DNA from: an uncultured Verrucomicrobiota bacterium
Lineage (GTDB): Bacteria > Verrucomicrobiota > Verrucomicrobiae > Opitutales > Opitutaceae
DNA length: 7,073 nucleotides
Direction: 5' to 3'
Assembly (NCBI GenBank): GCA_946481225.1
Contig: CAMLNJ010000157.1
Location: forward strand, 1-7,073
Shown: positions 1-6,120 of the stretch, in pieces
How positions within the stretch are numbered: position 1 is the first letter of the stretch
How the letters are laid out: every line of letters begins with the position of its first letter
Position numbers and translations under genes: made by a program
The notes under the pieces: model-generated
What the model saw: only the letters and a program-made list of their open reading frames with translations
Told to the model about the DNA's origin: nothing
Databases searched by the model: none

Positions 1-39
1 CTCGGCGATGTCGCGATGGAGGCTCTTCGACTCGGATGA
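1..39 (+). CDS. 3' end of an unidentified upstream gene
   Basis: Reading from base 1 there is an open frame of 12 codons (LGDVAMEALRLG) closed by TGA at 37-39. This stop overlaps the ATG of the transporter gene (36-38) as ATGA, the same arrangement seen at the 3558 junction further down. That recurrence is the reason to treat it as the tail of a real co-transcribed gene rather than chance. Twelve residues are too few to name a product; an aldolase, dehydrogenase or regulator of the same pathway would all fit. The evidence is context only. Confidence 0.5.
   Translation, partial: LGDVAMEALRLG
18..22 (+). promoter_or_regulatory. possible Shine-Dalgarno for the transporter gene
   Basis: GGAGG lies 13 bases before the ATG at 36, inside the end of the upstream reading frame. 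The spacing is longer than the usual 5-9 bases, so its role is doubtful, but it is the only purine-rich SD-like motif anywhere close to a start in this window. The ATGA overlap could instead supply translational coupling. Confidence 0.3.
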
Positions 40-1370
40 GCTCGGCGCGTTCCGCGTCTCTGTCCGGCGGCCCGGCCGGCGGGTCCGGCGCCGCGACTTC
101 GCCGGATCGGCGTTGGCGAATCGCCTTCCTGGTGAGCGTAGCCATCGCGATCAGCTACCTGGACCGTCAAACGCTGCCTTGGGCGATCAAGGCGATCCAG
201 GCGGACATCCCGATCACGAACCAGATCAAGGCGGGGCTCGATTCGGCGTTTCTCGCGACCTACGGCCTGATGTATCTCGGCGGCGGCTGGCTGTTGGACC
301 GGCTCGGCACGCGGCGCGGGTTTCTCGCGATCATGATCTTCTGGTCGCTGGCCTGCGCCAGCCACGGCTTCGCGGGCGGTGTGATCATGCTCGCCGCGAG
401 CCGCTTGTTGCTCGGCGTGGGCGAGGGCGGTGGCTTCCCTGCCGCGACCCGCGCCGTCGCGGAGTGGTTTCCGGTGAAGGAACGCGCGACCGCGATGGGC
501 ATCGTCAACGCCGGCACGGCGGTCGGCGCCGTGGCCGCGCCGCCGCTCATCGCGCTCGTCCTCGCGCAGGTGGATTGGTTCGGGCTTTCTTCCTGGCGTT
601 GGGTTTTCTTTCTCACCGGGGCCGTTGGCCTGATCTGGGCGGTTTGGTGGTGGCGGGTTTATTTCGCGCCCACCGAGCCGGAGGCGGTTGCCACCGCCGG
701 AGCCTCCGGTGAAACCAGCGCAAACGCCGGGGCGGCATCCGCCATCACGCTGCGCGAACTGCTCCGGCATCGCGAAATCTGGGGCGTGGCCGGCGCGAAA
801 TTCCTCAGCGACGCCGCGTGGTATTTTTATCTCTTCTGGCTGCCGAAGTATCTATTCGACGCGCATCATTTCGATCTGAAGCAGGCCGGCTCCATCGGCT
901 GGATTCCCTACGCCGCCTCGGGTGTCGGCTGCCTCTGCGGAGGTGTGTTCTCAAGTTGGCTCCTGCACCGCGGCCACTCGGTCAACCGCGCCCGCAAACT
1001 CGCCCTCGGGGCCAGCGCCGCGCTCATGCCTTGGGTGATGCTTGTGCCGCAAATGCCCTCGGTGGGTTGGGTGATCACGATCTTCAGCGTGGCCTTCTTC
1101 GGCCAGCAGTCCTGGTCGACCCTCGTCATGATCCTGCCGACCGACCTCGTGCCGAAAACGGCGCTCGGCAAAGTCGCCGGCCTGGTGGGCCTCGGCGGCG
1201 CGATGGGCGGCGTGGTGCTCGGCCAGCTCGCCGGCTGGCTGCTCGACAACGGCTTCAGTTACACGCCCGTGCTGGTCATCGCCGGTTCGTTGCACGTCGC
1301 CGCCTTCCTCCTGATCTGCGCGCTGATCCCGCAAATCCGCGGCCTGCGCCTCACCGCTTCCAACTCCTGA
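36..1370 (+). CDS. MFS sugar-acid transporter (ACS/hexuronate-type)
   Basis: A 444-residue inner-membrane permease of the major facilitator superfamily, most like the anion:cation symporter family that imports hexuronates, galactonate or glucarate by proton symport. The sequence shows about twelve hydrophobic segments. TM1 carries YLDRQTLPWA (41-50), the TM2-3 loop carries the MFS signature GWLLDRLGTRRG (84-95), TM4 carries GEGGGFPAATRA (129-140) followed by WFPVKER, and TM7 carries SDAAWYFYLFWLPKYL (258-273); these fit the ExuT-like subgroup. The Ala/Gly/Ser-rich stretches at residues 1-24 and about 213-236 are the cytoplasmic N-terminus and the central loop. The start at 36 is the first in-frame ATG in the window and overlaps the upstream stop as ATGA. 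The stop shares one base with the dehydratase start (TGATG), so the two are probably translated together. Substrate is inferred from family and neighbours; a neutral sugar or other organic anion is possible. Confidence 0.88.
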   Translation: MSSARSASLSGGPAGGSGAATSPDRRWRIAFLVSVAIAISYLDRQTLPWAIKAIQADIPITNQIKAGLDSAFLATYGLMYLGGGWLLDRLGTRRGFLAIMIFWSLACASHGFAGGVIMLAASRLLLGVGEGGGFPAATRAVAEWFPVKERATAMGIVNAGTAVGAVAAPPLIALVLAQVDWFGLSSWRWVFFLTGAVGLIWAVWWWRVYFAPTEPEAVATAGASGETSANAGAASAITLRELLRHREIWGVAGAKFLSDAAWYFYLFWLPKYLFDAHHFDLKQAGSIGWIPYAASGVGCLCGGVFSSWLLHRGHSVNRARKLALGASAALMPWVMLVPQMPSVGWVITIFSVAFFGQQSWSTLVMILPTDLVPKTALGKVAGLVGLGGAMGGVVLGQLAGWLLDNGFSYTPVLVIAGSLHVAAFLLICALIPQIRGLRLTASNS

Positions 1371-2548
1371 TGAAAATCACCGAAATCCGCACCCGCGTCG
1401 TCCAGTGGAAGGGCAAGACCGTCCCCTTGCCCCCGCACTTCTGCACCAACCCGATGGACGTCATCGCCCCGATGCTCTCCCCGGCGACGATGGGCACCTT
1501 CACGTTTCACGGTTGGGTGATCGTGGAGATTTTCACGGACGCCGGCCTCGTCGGCATCGGCAACGCCGCGCTCTCCCCGCAGGTGACCAAGCAGGTCATC
1601 GACCTCTACTTGAAGCCGCTGCTCATCGGCGCAGATCCGTGGGACGTCGAGTTCCTCTGGCAGCACATGTATCGGAAGACGATGGCCTTTGGGCGCAAGG
1701 GCATCGCCATGGTCGCGATCAGCGCGGTGGACATCGCCCTCTGGGACATCCTCGGAAAGTCGGCCAAGCAGCCCGTCTACCGTCTGCTCGGGGGCCGGAC
1801 CAAGCCCCGCATTCCCGTGTATTCAAGCCGTCTCTACAGCACTCCGCTCGACGAGCTCGCCTCCGAGTCCGCTAAATACAAGGCCGAGGGCTACAAGGCG
1901 ATGAAGCTCCGCTTCGGCTGGGGCCCGGTCGACGGCGCCGAGGGCATGCAGCACAATGTCGCGCTTGTGCGCACCGTGCGCGAGACCGTCGGCGACGGCA
2001 TCGACATCATGGCCGACGCCTACATGGGCTGGAACCTCGACTACGCGAAGCGCATGATCCCGCTGCTGGAGAAGTTCAACCTGCGCTGGCTCGAGGAGGC
2101 CGTCATCCCGGACGACATCCACGGCTACGCCGAGTTGAAGAAGTGCGGGCGCATCCCCATCTCCGGCGGCGAACACGAATACACGATCTTCGGCTTCCGC
2201 GAGCTCATCGAGGCGCGCGCCGTCGACTACATCCAGTTCGACACGAACCGTGTCGGCGGCATCTCCGCCGCGCGAAAGATCGCCGCCCTCGCCGAGGCGC
2301 ACCAGATCCCCGTCGTCCCGCACGCCGGCCAGATGCACAATTACCACATCGTCATGGCCAGCCTCAACTCGCCCATGGCCGAGTATTTCCCGCCCGTCGA
2401 TGTCGAGGTCGGCAACGAGCTCTTCTGGTATATCTTCAAGGGCGAGCCCGTCGCGAAGGACGGCTTTATCGACCTCGATGAAAACACCCCCGGCCTCGGT
2501 CTCTCCATCGACGAGGAGAAACTGAAGCAGTTCGACGTGACCGGCTGA
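1370..2548 (+). CDS. Enolase-superfamily sugar-acid dehydratase (rhamnonate dehydratase-like)
   Basis: A 392-residue cytoplasmic enzyme of the mandelate racemase/muconate lactonizing subgroup. It should remove water from an aldonic acid to give a 2-keto-3-deoxy acid. Metal ligands are spaced 26 residues apart: D216 (MADAYMGWN), E242 (RWLEEA) and E268 (SGGEHE). The catalytic dyad is D291 and H318 (VVPHAG), 27 apart as in mandelate racemase, with E338 (MAEYF) 20 further on. Motifs such as WGPVDGAEG, GEHE, PHAGQMHNYH and NSPMAEYF follow the layout of L-rhamnonate dehydratase, although many relatives act on other acids. The lysine motif reads K179-L-R181, so Arg replaces the second Lys of KxK, which argues against a simple racemase. 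The frame is open far upstream, but the start at 1370 fits the family N-terminus (MKITEIRTRV) and makes a one-base TGATG overlap with the transporter. No Shine-Dalgarno is visible, suggesting coupling. Family is secure; substrate (pentonate, 6-deoxyhexonate, other) is open. Confidence 0.9.
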   Translation: MKITEIRTRVVQWKGKTVPLPPHFCTNPMDVIAPMLSPATMGTFTFHGWVIVEIFTDAGLVGIGNAALSPQVTKQVIDLYLKPLLIGADPWDVEFLWQHMYRKTMAFGRKGIAMVAISAVDIALWDILGKSAKQPVYRLLGGRTKPRIPVYSSRLYSTPLDELASESAKYKAEGYKAMKLRFGWGPVDGAEGMQHNVALVRTVRETVGDGIDIMADAYMGWNLDYAKRMIPLLEKFNLRWLEEAVIPDDIHGYAELKKCGRIPISGGEHEYTIFGFRELIEARAVDYIQFDTNRVGGISAARKIAALAEAHQIPVVPHAGQMHNYHIVMASLNSPMAEYFPPVDVEVGNELFWYIFKGEPVAKDGFIDLDENTPGLGLSIDEEKLKQFDVTG

Positions 2549-2559
2549 GCACTCTCGCC

Positions 2560-3561
2560 ATGACCCGCCTTGTCCAAATCCAAAACGGCGACCGGCGCCG
2601 CGTTGCCGTCGTCGAAGAGCCGCGGCTCTGCTTCCTCGACACCGTCTCCTCCATCCACGAGCTGGCCAACCTTGCGCTCGCGCGTTCGCAGCCGTTGCTC
2701 ACGCTCGTCGGCGAACTGGCCTCGGCCGAGACGCTGAGCTACGACGAGGTCTACGATGGCAAGTCGTCCTGGCGCCTGCTCGCCCCGATCGACCATCGCG
2801 ACGATCCCGCGCGTTGTCTCGTTTCCGGCACCGGCCTCACCCATCTCGGCAGCGCGAAGAACCGGCAGGCCATGCACGGCGTGGCTGCGGCGGACGAGAC
2901 CGACAGCATGCGCATGTTTCGTTGGGGCCTGGAGGGCGGTCGTCCCGCCCCGGGTGCGATCGGCATCGCGCCGGAATGGTTCTACAAGGGCAACGGCACG
3001 ATCCTGCGTGGCCCCGGCGAGGCGCTCGAAGTGCCACCTCACGGCGAGGACGGCGGCGAGGAGTCCGAGATCGCCGGCGTCTACCTCATCGACGCCGCCG
3101 GCCGGCCCCGCCGCATCGGCATGGCGGTCGGAAACGAATTCTCCGACCACGTCTTCGAGAAGAAAAATTACCTAAACCTCGCCGGCTCCAAGGTCCGCAC
3201 CTGCTCGCTCGGCCCCGAGCTAGTGATCGATCCCCGCTTCGATACCATTCTCGGCACGGTCGAGATCGAGCGCGAGGGCGCGGTGATCTGGACCAAGGCC
3301 CTCGCCACCGGCGAGGAGGAGATGTGCCACAGCCTGGCCAACATCGAGCACCACCACTTCAAGTTCGAGACCCACCGCCGTCCCGGCGATCTCCACGTCC
3401 ACTACTACGGCACCTGCGCGCTTAGTTTCGGCGAGGGCATCCGGTTGCGCGATGGCGACGTGATGATCATGCAGTTCGCCGGCTTTGGCCGTCCGCTTCG
3501 CAATCCCCTCCGCGTCGCCGCGCCCGTCTCCGCCCCTCTCACCGTTGCTTCGCTCGCATGA
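2560..3561 (+). CDS. AraD1/GguC-type FAH-family protein (2-keto-3-deoxy sugar-acid dehydratase or hydrolase)
   Basis: A 333-residue cytoplasmic protein with the fumarylacetoacetate hydrolase fold. It matches my memory of the AraD1/GguC group: CLVSGTGLTHLGSAKNR (86-102), DSMRMFRWGLEGGRPAPG (115-132), PEWFYKG (138-144), the metal site E168-S-E170 in GGEESEIAG, GNEFSDH (191-197), KNYLNLAGSK and SLGPEL (216-221), and C-terminal FGRPLRNPLR. Many FAH enzymes read NDxS where this one has N192-E193-F194-S195. Members in sugar-acid operons are assigned as 2-keto-3-deoxypentonate dehydratases; a related branch hydrolyses 2,4-diketo-3-deoxy acids to pyruvate plus a hydroxy acid. With a first dehydratase upstream and a semialdehyde dehydrogenase downstream, the dehydratase role (making alpha-ketoglutaric semialdehyde from a pentonate) fits best. 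It starts 11 bases after the dehydratase stop with no Shine-Dalgarno, and its stop overlaps the next start as ATGA. Family secure, reaction inferred. Confidence 0.85.
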   Translation: MTRLVQIQNGDRRRVAVVEEPRLCFLDTVSSIHELANLALARSQPLLTLVGELASAETLSYDEVYDGKSSWRLLAPIDHRDDPARCLVSGTGLTHLGSAKNRQAMHGVAAADETDSMRMFRWGLEGGRPAPGAIGIAPEWFYKGNGTILRGPGEALEVPPHGEDGGEESEIAGVYLIDAAGRPRRIGMAVGNEFSDHVFEKKNYLNLAGSKVRTCSLGPELVIDPRFDTILGTVEIEREGAVIWTKALATGEEEMCHSLANIEHHHFKFETHRRPGDLHVHYYGTCALSFGEGIRLRDGDVMIMQFAGFGRPLRNPLRVAAPVSAPLTVASLA

Positions 3562-4460
3562 CCTCCTCCCTGTCCCCCGCGCCCGCTTCCACTCCGCCAC
3601 GCGTCGCCTTCCTCGGTCTCGGCCTCATGGGCGGCGGCATGGCGCGCCGCCTCGCCGGCGCGGGCTTCTCCCTCTCCGTCTACAATCGCGATCCCGCCAA
3701 GGCCGCGCCCTTCGCCGCGCTCGGCGTCCGCGTCGCGTCCTCGCCGCGCGAGGCCGCGCTCGGCGCCGACGTCGTCTTCTGCATGGTGGCCGATGACGAC
3801 GCCTCCCGCTCCCTCTGGCTCGGCGAGCACGGCGCCCTCGCCGCGACCGCCGCCGACGCCGTGCTCGTCGAGTGCGGAACCGTCACCGTCGCATGGATAC
3901 ACGAGCTCGACGCCGCCGCCCGCGCGCGCGGCTGCCGCCTGCTCGACGCGCCCGTGACCGGAAGCCGGCCCCACGCCGCCTCCGGCGAACTCACCTTTCT
4001 CGTCGGCGGTCCGGCCGACGCCTTGGAACGCATTCGCCCGCTGCTCGCCGTGATGGGCCGCGCAGTGAACCACCTCGGCCCCGTCGGCAGCGGCGCCCTG
4101 CTCAAGTTGATCAACAACTTCGTCTGCGGCGTGCAGGTCGCCGCCCTCGCCGAGGCGATCGCGTTGATCGAGCGCGGAGGCCTCGACCGCGCCCAAGCGC
4201 TCGAAGTCCTCACCAATGGCGCGCCCGGAAGTCCGCTGGTCAAGACCGTCTCCGGCCGCATGACCGCACCCGATTATACTCCCAACTTTCTCCTTCGCCT
4301 CATGGCCAAGGACCTCACCTACGCCCGCCGCGAGGCCGGCGCCCGCTCCCTCGAATTGCGCACCGCCGCCGCGGCGCTCGAACTGTTCCAGGCCGGCGTC
4401 GCCGCCGGACATGGCGAGCGCGACATCGCCGCCGTGATCGAGCCCCTTCGCCAACGCTGA
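3558..4460 (+). CDS. NAD(P)-dependent beta-hydroxyacid dehydrogenase (HIBADH / tartronate-semialdehyde reductase family)
   Basis: A 300-residue cytoplasmic oxidoreductase, normal length for the family, which interconverts 3-hydroxyacids and semialdehydes (3-hydroxyisobutyrate, tartronate semialdehyde/glycerate, succinic semialdehyde/4-hydroxybutyrate). The N-terminal Rossmann motif FLGLGLMGGGMAR spans 18-30. N43-R44 after the second strand (VYNRDP) suggests a preference for NADP over NAD, because an Asp or Glu is absent there. The substrate loop is DAPVTGSRP (130-138) with SGELTFLVGG. The catalytic region GPVGSGALLKLINN (174-187) places the conserved lysine at K183 and the asparagine at N187, and MAKDL (249-253) is the usual C-terminal motif. 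It starts by ATGA overlap with the AraD1-like gene, so the pair is probably translationally coupled. The substrate is unknown: it could reduce a semialdehyde side product or oxidise a hydroxyacid intermediate. A beta-hydroxyacid dehydrogenase is not a required step of a Weimberg-type route. Confidence 0.87.
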   Translation: MTSSLSPAPASTPPRVAFLGLGLMGGGMARRLAGAGFSLSVYNRDPAKAAPFAALGVRVASSPREAALGADVVFCMVADDDASRSLWLGEHGALAATAADAVLVECGTVTVAWIHELDAAARARGCRLLDAPVTGSRPHAASGELTFLVGGPADALERIRPLLAVMGRAVNHLGPVGSGALLKLINNFVCGVQVAALAEAIALIERGGLDRAQALEVLTNGAPGSPLVKTVSGRMTAPDYTPNFLLRLMAKDLTYARREAGARSLELRTAAAALELFQAGVAAGHGERDIAAVIEPLRQR

Positions 4461-4469
4461 TCCCGCCCC

Positions 4470-6056
4470 ATGCCGCTTCACCCCGTCCTCATCGCCGGCC
4501 GCTGGCGCCCCGCCCGTTCCGCCTCGTCCTTCCGCGCCGAGAATCCCGCCACCGGCGAGACGCTGCCGGACGAGTTTCCCGTCAGTGCCTGGGCCGATTG
4601 CGACGAGGCGCTCGCCGCCGCCACCGAGGCGGCCGCCGTCCTCCGCGCCACGCCTCCGGGGCGGATCGCGGCCTTTCTGGAGGCCTTTGCCACGCGCATC
4701 GAGGCTCGCGCCGCCGAGCTCGTGGAGCTCGCGCATCTTGAAACCGGCCTGCCGCGCCGCCCTCGCCTCGCCGAGGTCGAGCTGCCGCGCACCACCGGCC
4801 AGCTTCGGCAGGCCGCCGCCGCCGCGCGAGAAGGCACCTGGGCCATGCCGACGATCGATCCCGCGCTCAACATCCGCTCCATGCTCGCGTCGATCGGCCC
4901 CGTCTGGGTCTTTGGCCCGAACAACTTCCCCTTCGCCTTCAACAGCGTCGCGGGCGGCGATTTCGCCGCCGCCATCGCCGCGGGCAACCCCGTGATCGCC
5001 AAGGCCAACACCTCTCATCCCGGCACCACCCGCCTTCTCGCCGAGGAGGCCTTCGCCGCCGTCGGCGAGACCGGCCTGCCCCCGGCGACCGTGCAACTGA
5101 TCTACCGCACGAGCCACGCCGACGGCGAACGCCTCGTCGCCGACCATCGCACCGGCGCGGTCGGCTACACCGGCAGCCGCGCCGCAGGGCTCAAACTCAA
5201 GGCCTCCGCCGACGCCGCCGGAAAGCCCATCTACCTCGAACTCTCCAGCATCAATCCCGTGCTCATCCTTCCGGGAGCGCTGGCCGAGCGCGGCGACAAG
5301 CTCGCGGAGGAATTCACCGGCAGTTGCCTGCTCGGCGGCGGCCAGTTTTGCACCAGCCCGAGCCTCGTCATCCTCTTCGAGGGTGCGCCGGCCGATAAGT
5401 TTATCGCCACCGTGAAGGATCGCCTCGAGGCCGCGCCGGTCGCGCCCTTGCTTTCCGCCTCGGTGCTCCGCGCCCTCGAGTCCGCCGTGCTCGCTCTCCA
5501 GGCGGCCGGCGCGCGGCTCGTCACCGGCGGACGCCGCGCGGAGGCTCCGGGACATCGTTTCGCCAACACGCTCCTCCGCGTCTCCGGCGACGGCTTTCTT
5601 GCCGCCGCGGAAAAGCTCCAGACCGAGGCCTTCGGAAACGCCTCCCTCATCGTCACCGTGCGCGACGCCGTCCAAGCCGCCGCGGTGGTTGCGAGCCTGG
5701 AGGGCAATCTCACCGGGTGTATCTATTCCTCAACTACCGGCGCCGACGACACGCTTCACGACGCCCTTGCCCCGTTGCTTCGCGTCAAGGTCGGCCGCCT
5801 GCTCAACGACAAGATGCCCACCGGCGTCGCCGTCAGCCCGGCGATGAACCACGGCGGACCCTTTCCCGCCACCGGCCACCCGGGCTTCACCGCAGTCGGC
5901 ATTCCCGCTTCGCTCCGTCGTTTCGCCCGGCTCGAATGCTACGACAACGTCCGCACCGCCCGCCTCCCCGCCCTGCTGCGCGACGTGAATCCCGAGGGCC
6001 GCGCGTGGCGCCTTGTCGCGGGCGCCTGGACCCGCGACAACGTTGGCCCCACCTGA
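4470..6056 (+). CDS. Aldehyde dehydrogenase, alpha-ketoglutaric semialdehyde (2,5-dioxovalerate) dehydrogenase-like
   Basis: A 528-residue cytoplasmic NAD(P)-dependent aldehyde dehydrogenase. It probably oxidises alpha-ketoglutaric semialdehyde to alpha-ketoglutarate, the last step before the TCA cycle. Landmarks: VFGPNNFPFAF (147-157) with the oxyanion Asn N152, K178 in IAKANTSHPG, GYTGS (232-236) of the cofactor fold, catalytic-base E257 in YLELSSINPV, nucleophile C294 in LGGGQFCTSP, and EAFGN (386-390). The wording around Glu and Cys (ELxSINPV, GGGQFCT-P) and the C-terminal ECYDNVR...LPALLRD, then W-R-L-V, match the KGSADH group related to Vibrio fatty-aldehyde dehydrogenase and not the common succinate-semialdehyde type. 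Length is close to that group's usual ~525. The preceding gene ends in the same frame only three codons upstream, so ATG 4470 is the earliest possible start. No Shine-Dalgarno is seen in the 9-base gap. Enzyme family secure; substrate inferred from subgroup and operon. Confidence 0.88.
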   Translation: MPLHPVLIAGRWRPARSASSFRAENPATGETLPDEFPVSAWADCDEALAAATEAAAVLRATPPGRIAAFLEAFATRIEARAAELVELAHLETGLPRRPRLAEVELPRTTGQLRQAAAAAREGTWAMPTIDPALNIRSMLASIGPVWVFGPNNFPFAFNSVAGGDFAAAIAAGNPVIAKANTSHPGTTRLLAEEAFAAVGETGLPPATVQLIYRTSHADGERLVADHRTGAVGYTGSRAAGLKLKASADAAGKPIYLELSSINPVLILPGALAERGDKLAEEFTGSCLLGGGQFCTSPSLVILFEGAPADKFIATVKDRLEAAPVAPLLSASVLRALESAVLALQAAGARLVTGGRRAEAPGHRFANTLLRVSGDGFLAAAEKLQTEAFGNASLIVTVRDAVQAAAVVASLEGNLTGCIYSSTTGADDTLHDALAPLLRVKVGRLLNDKMPTGVAVSPAMNHGGPFPATGHPGFTAVGIPASLRRFARLECYDNVRTARLPALLRDVNPEGRAWRLVAGAWTRDNVGPT

Positions 6057-6120
6057 AGCGCGTTCCTCCTGCCCAAGGAGCCGCCGCCTCCCGCCGTTTC
6101 CCCATCCCATCCCTTTCTCT
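6057..6120 (+). promoter_or_regulatory. Short leader of the GH3 gene, pyrimidine-rich before the start
   Basis: This 64-base gap is the largest in the window. AAGGAG at 6075-6080 looks like a Shine-Dalgarno but sits 40 bases before the ATG, with no start codon following it sooner. It can pair with CTCCT at 6066-6070 or, partly, with CTCC at 6088-6091. From 6097 to 6120 the DNA is almost entirely C and T (two A's only), including CCCATCCCATCCC at 6101-6113. A pyrimidine-rich tract just before a start could aid ribosomal protein S1-assisted, SD-independent initiation; this is inference. No clear -35/-10 pair or U-tailed terminator hairpin is visible, so the GH3 may belong to the same transcript. 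Confidence 0.3.

Noticed and set aside
8..712. Forward open frame starting at base 8
   Set aside because: It is an Arg-rich frame-shifted reading of the transporter gene, whose own frame shows transmembrane segments and MFS motifs.
818..1369. Possible N-terminal extension of the dehydratase (frame open upstream of 1370)
   Set aside because: The extra 184 residues are an Arg/Pro-rich shadow of the transporter; the family N-terminus begins exactly at the ATG at 1370.
2341..3150. Reverse-strand open frame of 269 codons
   Set aside because: It spans the junction of the dehydratase and AraD1-like genes in antisense and has no family resemblance; it is an effect of the high GC content.
3405..5675. 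Very long reverse-strand open frame (756 codons)
   Set aside because: It lies antisense to the dehydrogenase and aldehyde dehydrogenase genes, which have full family motifs. Its translation is Gly/Ala/Glu/Arg-rich without any recognisable domain, as expected of the complement of GC-rich coding DNA.
6066..6091. Transcription terminator after the aldehyde dehydrogenase gene
   Set aside because: The possible stems are only 4-5 base pairs and no run of T follows, so a rho-independent terminator is not supported.
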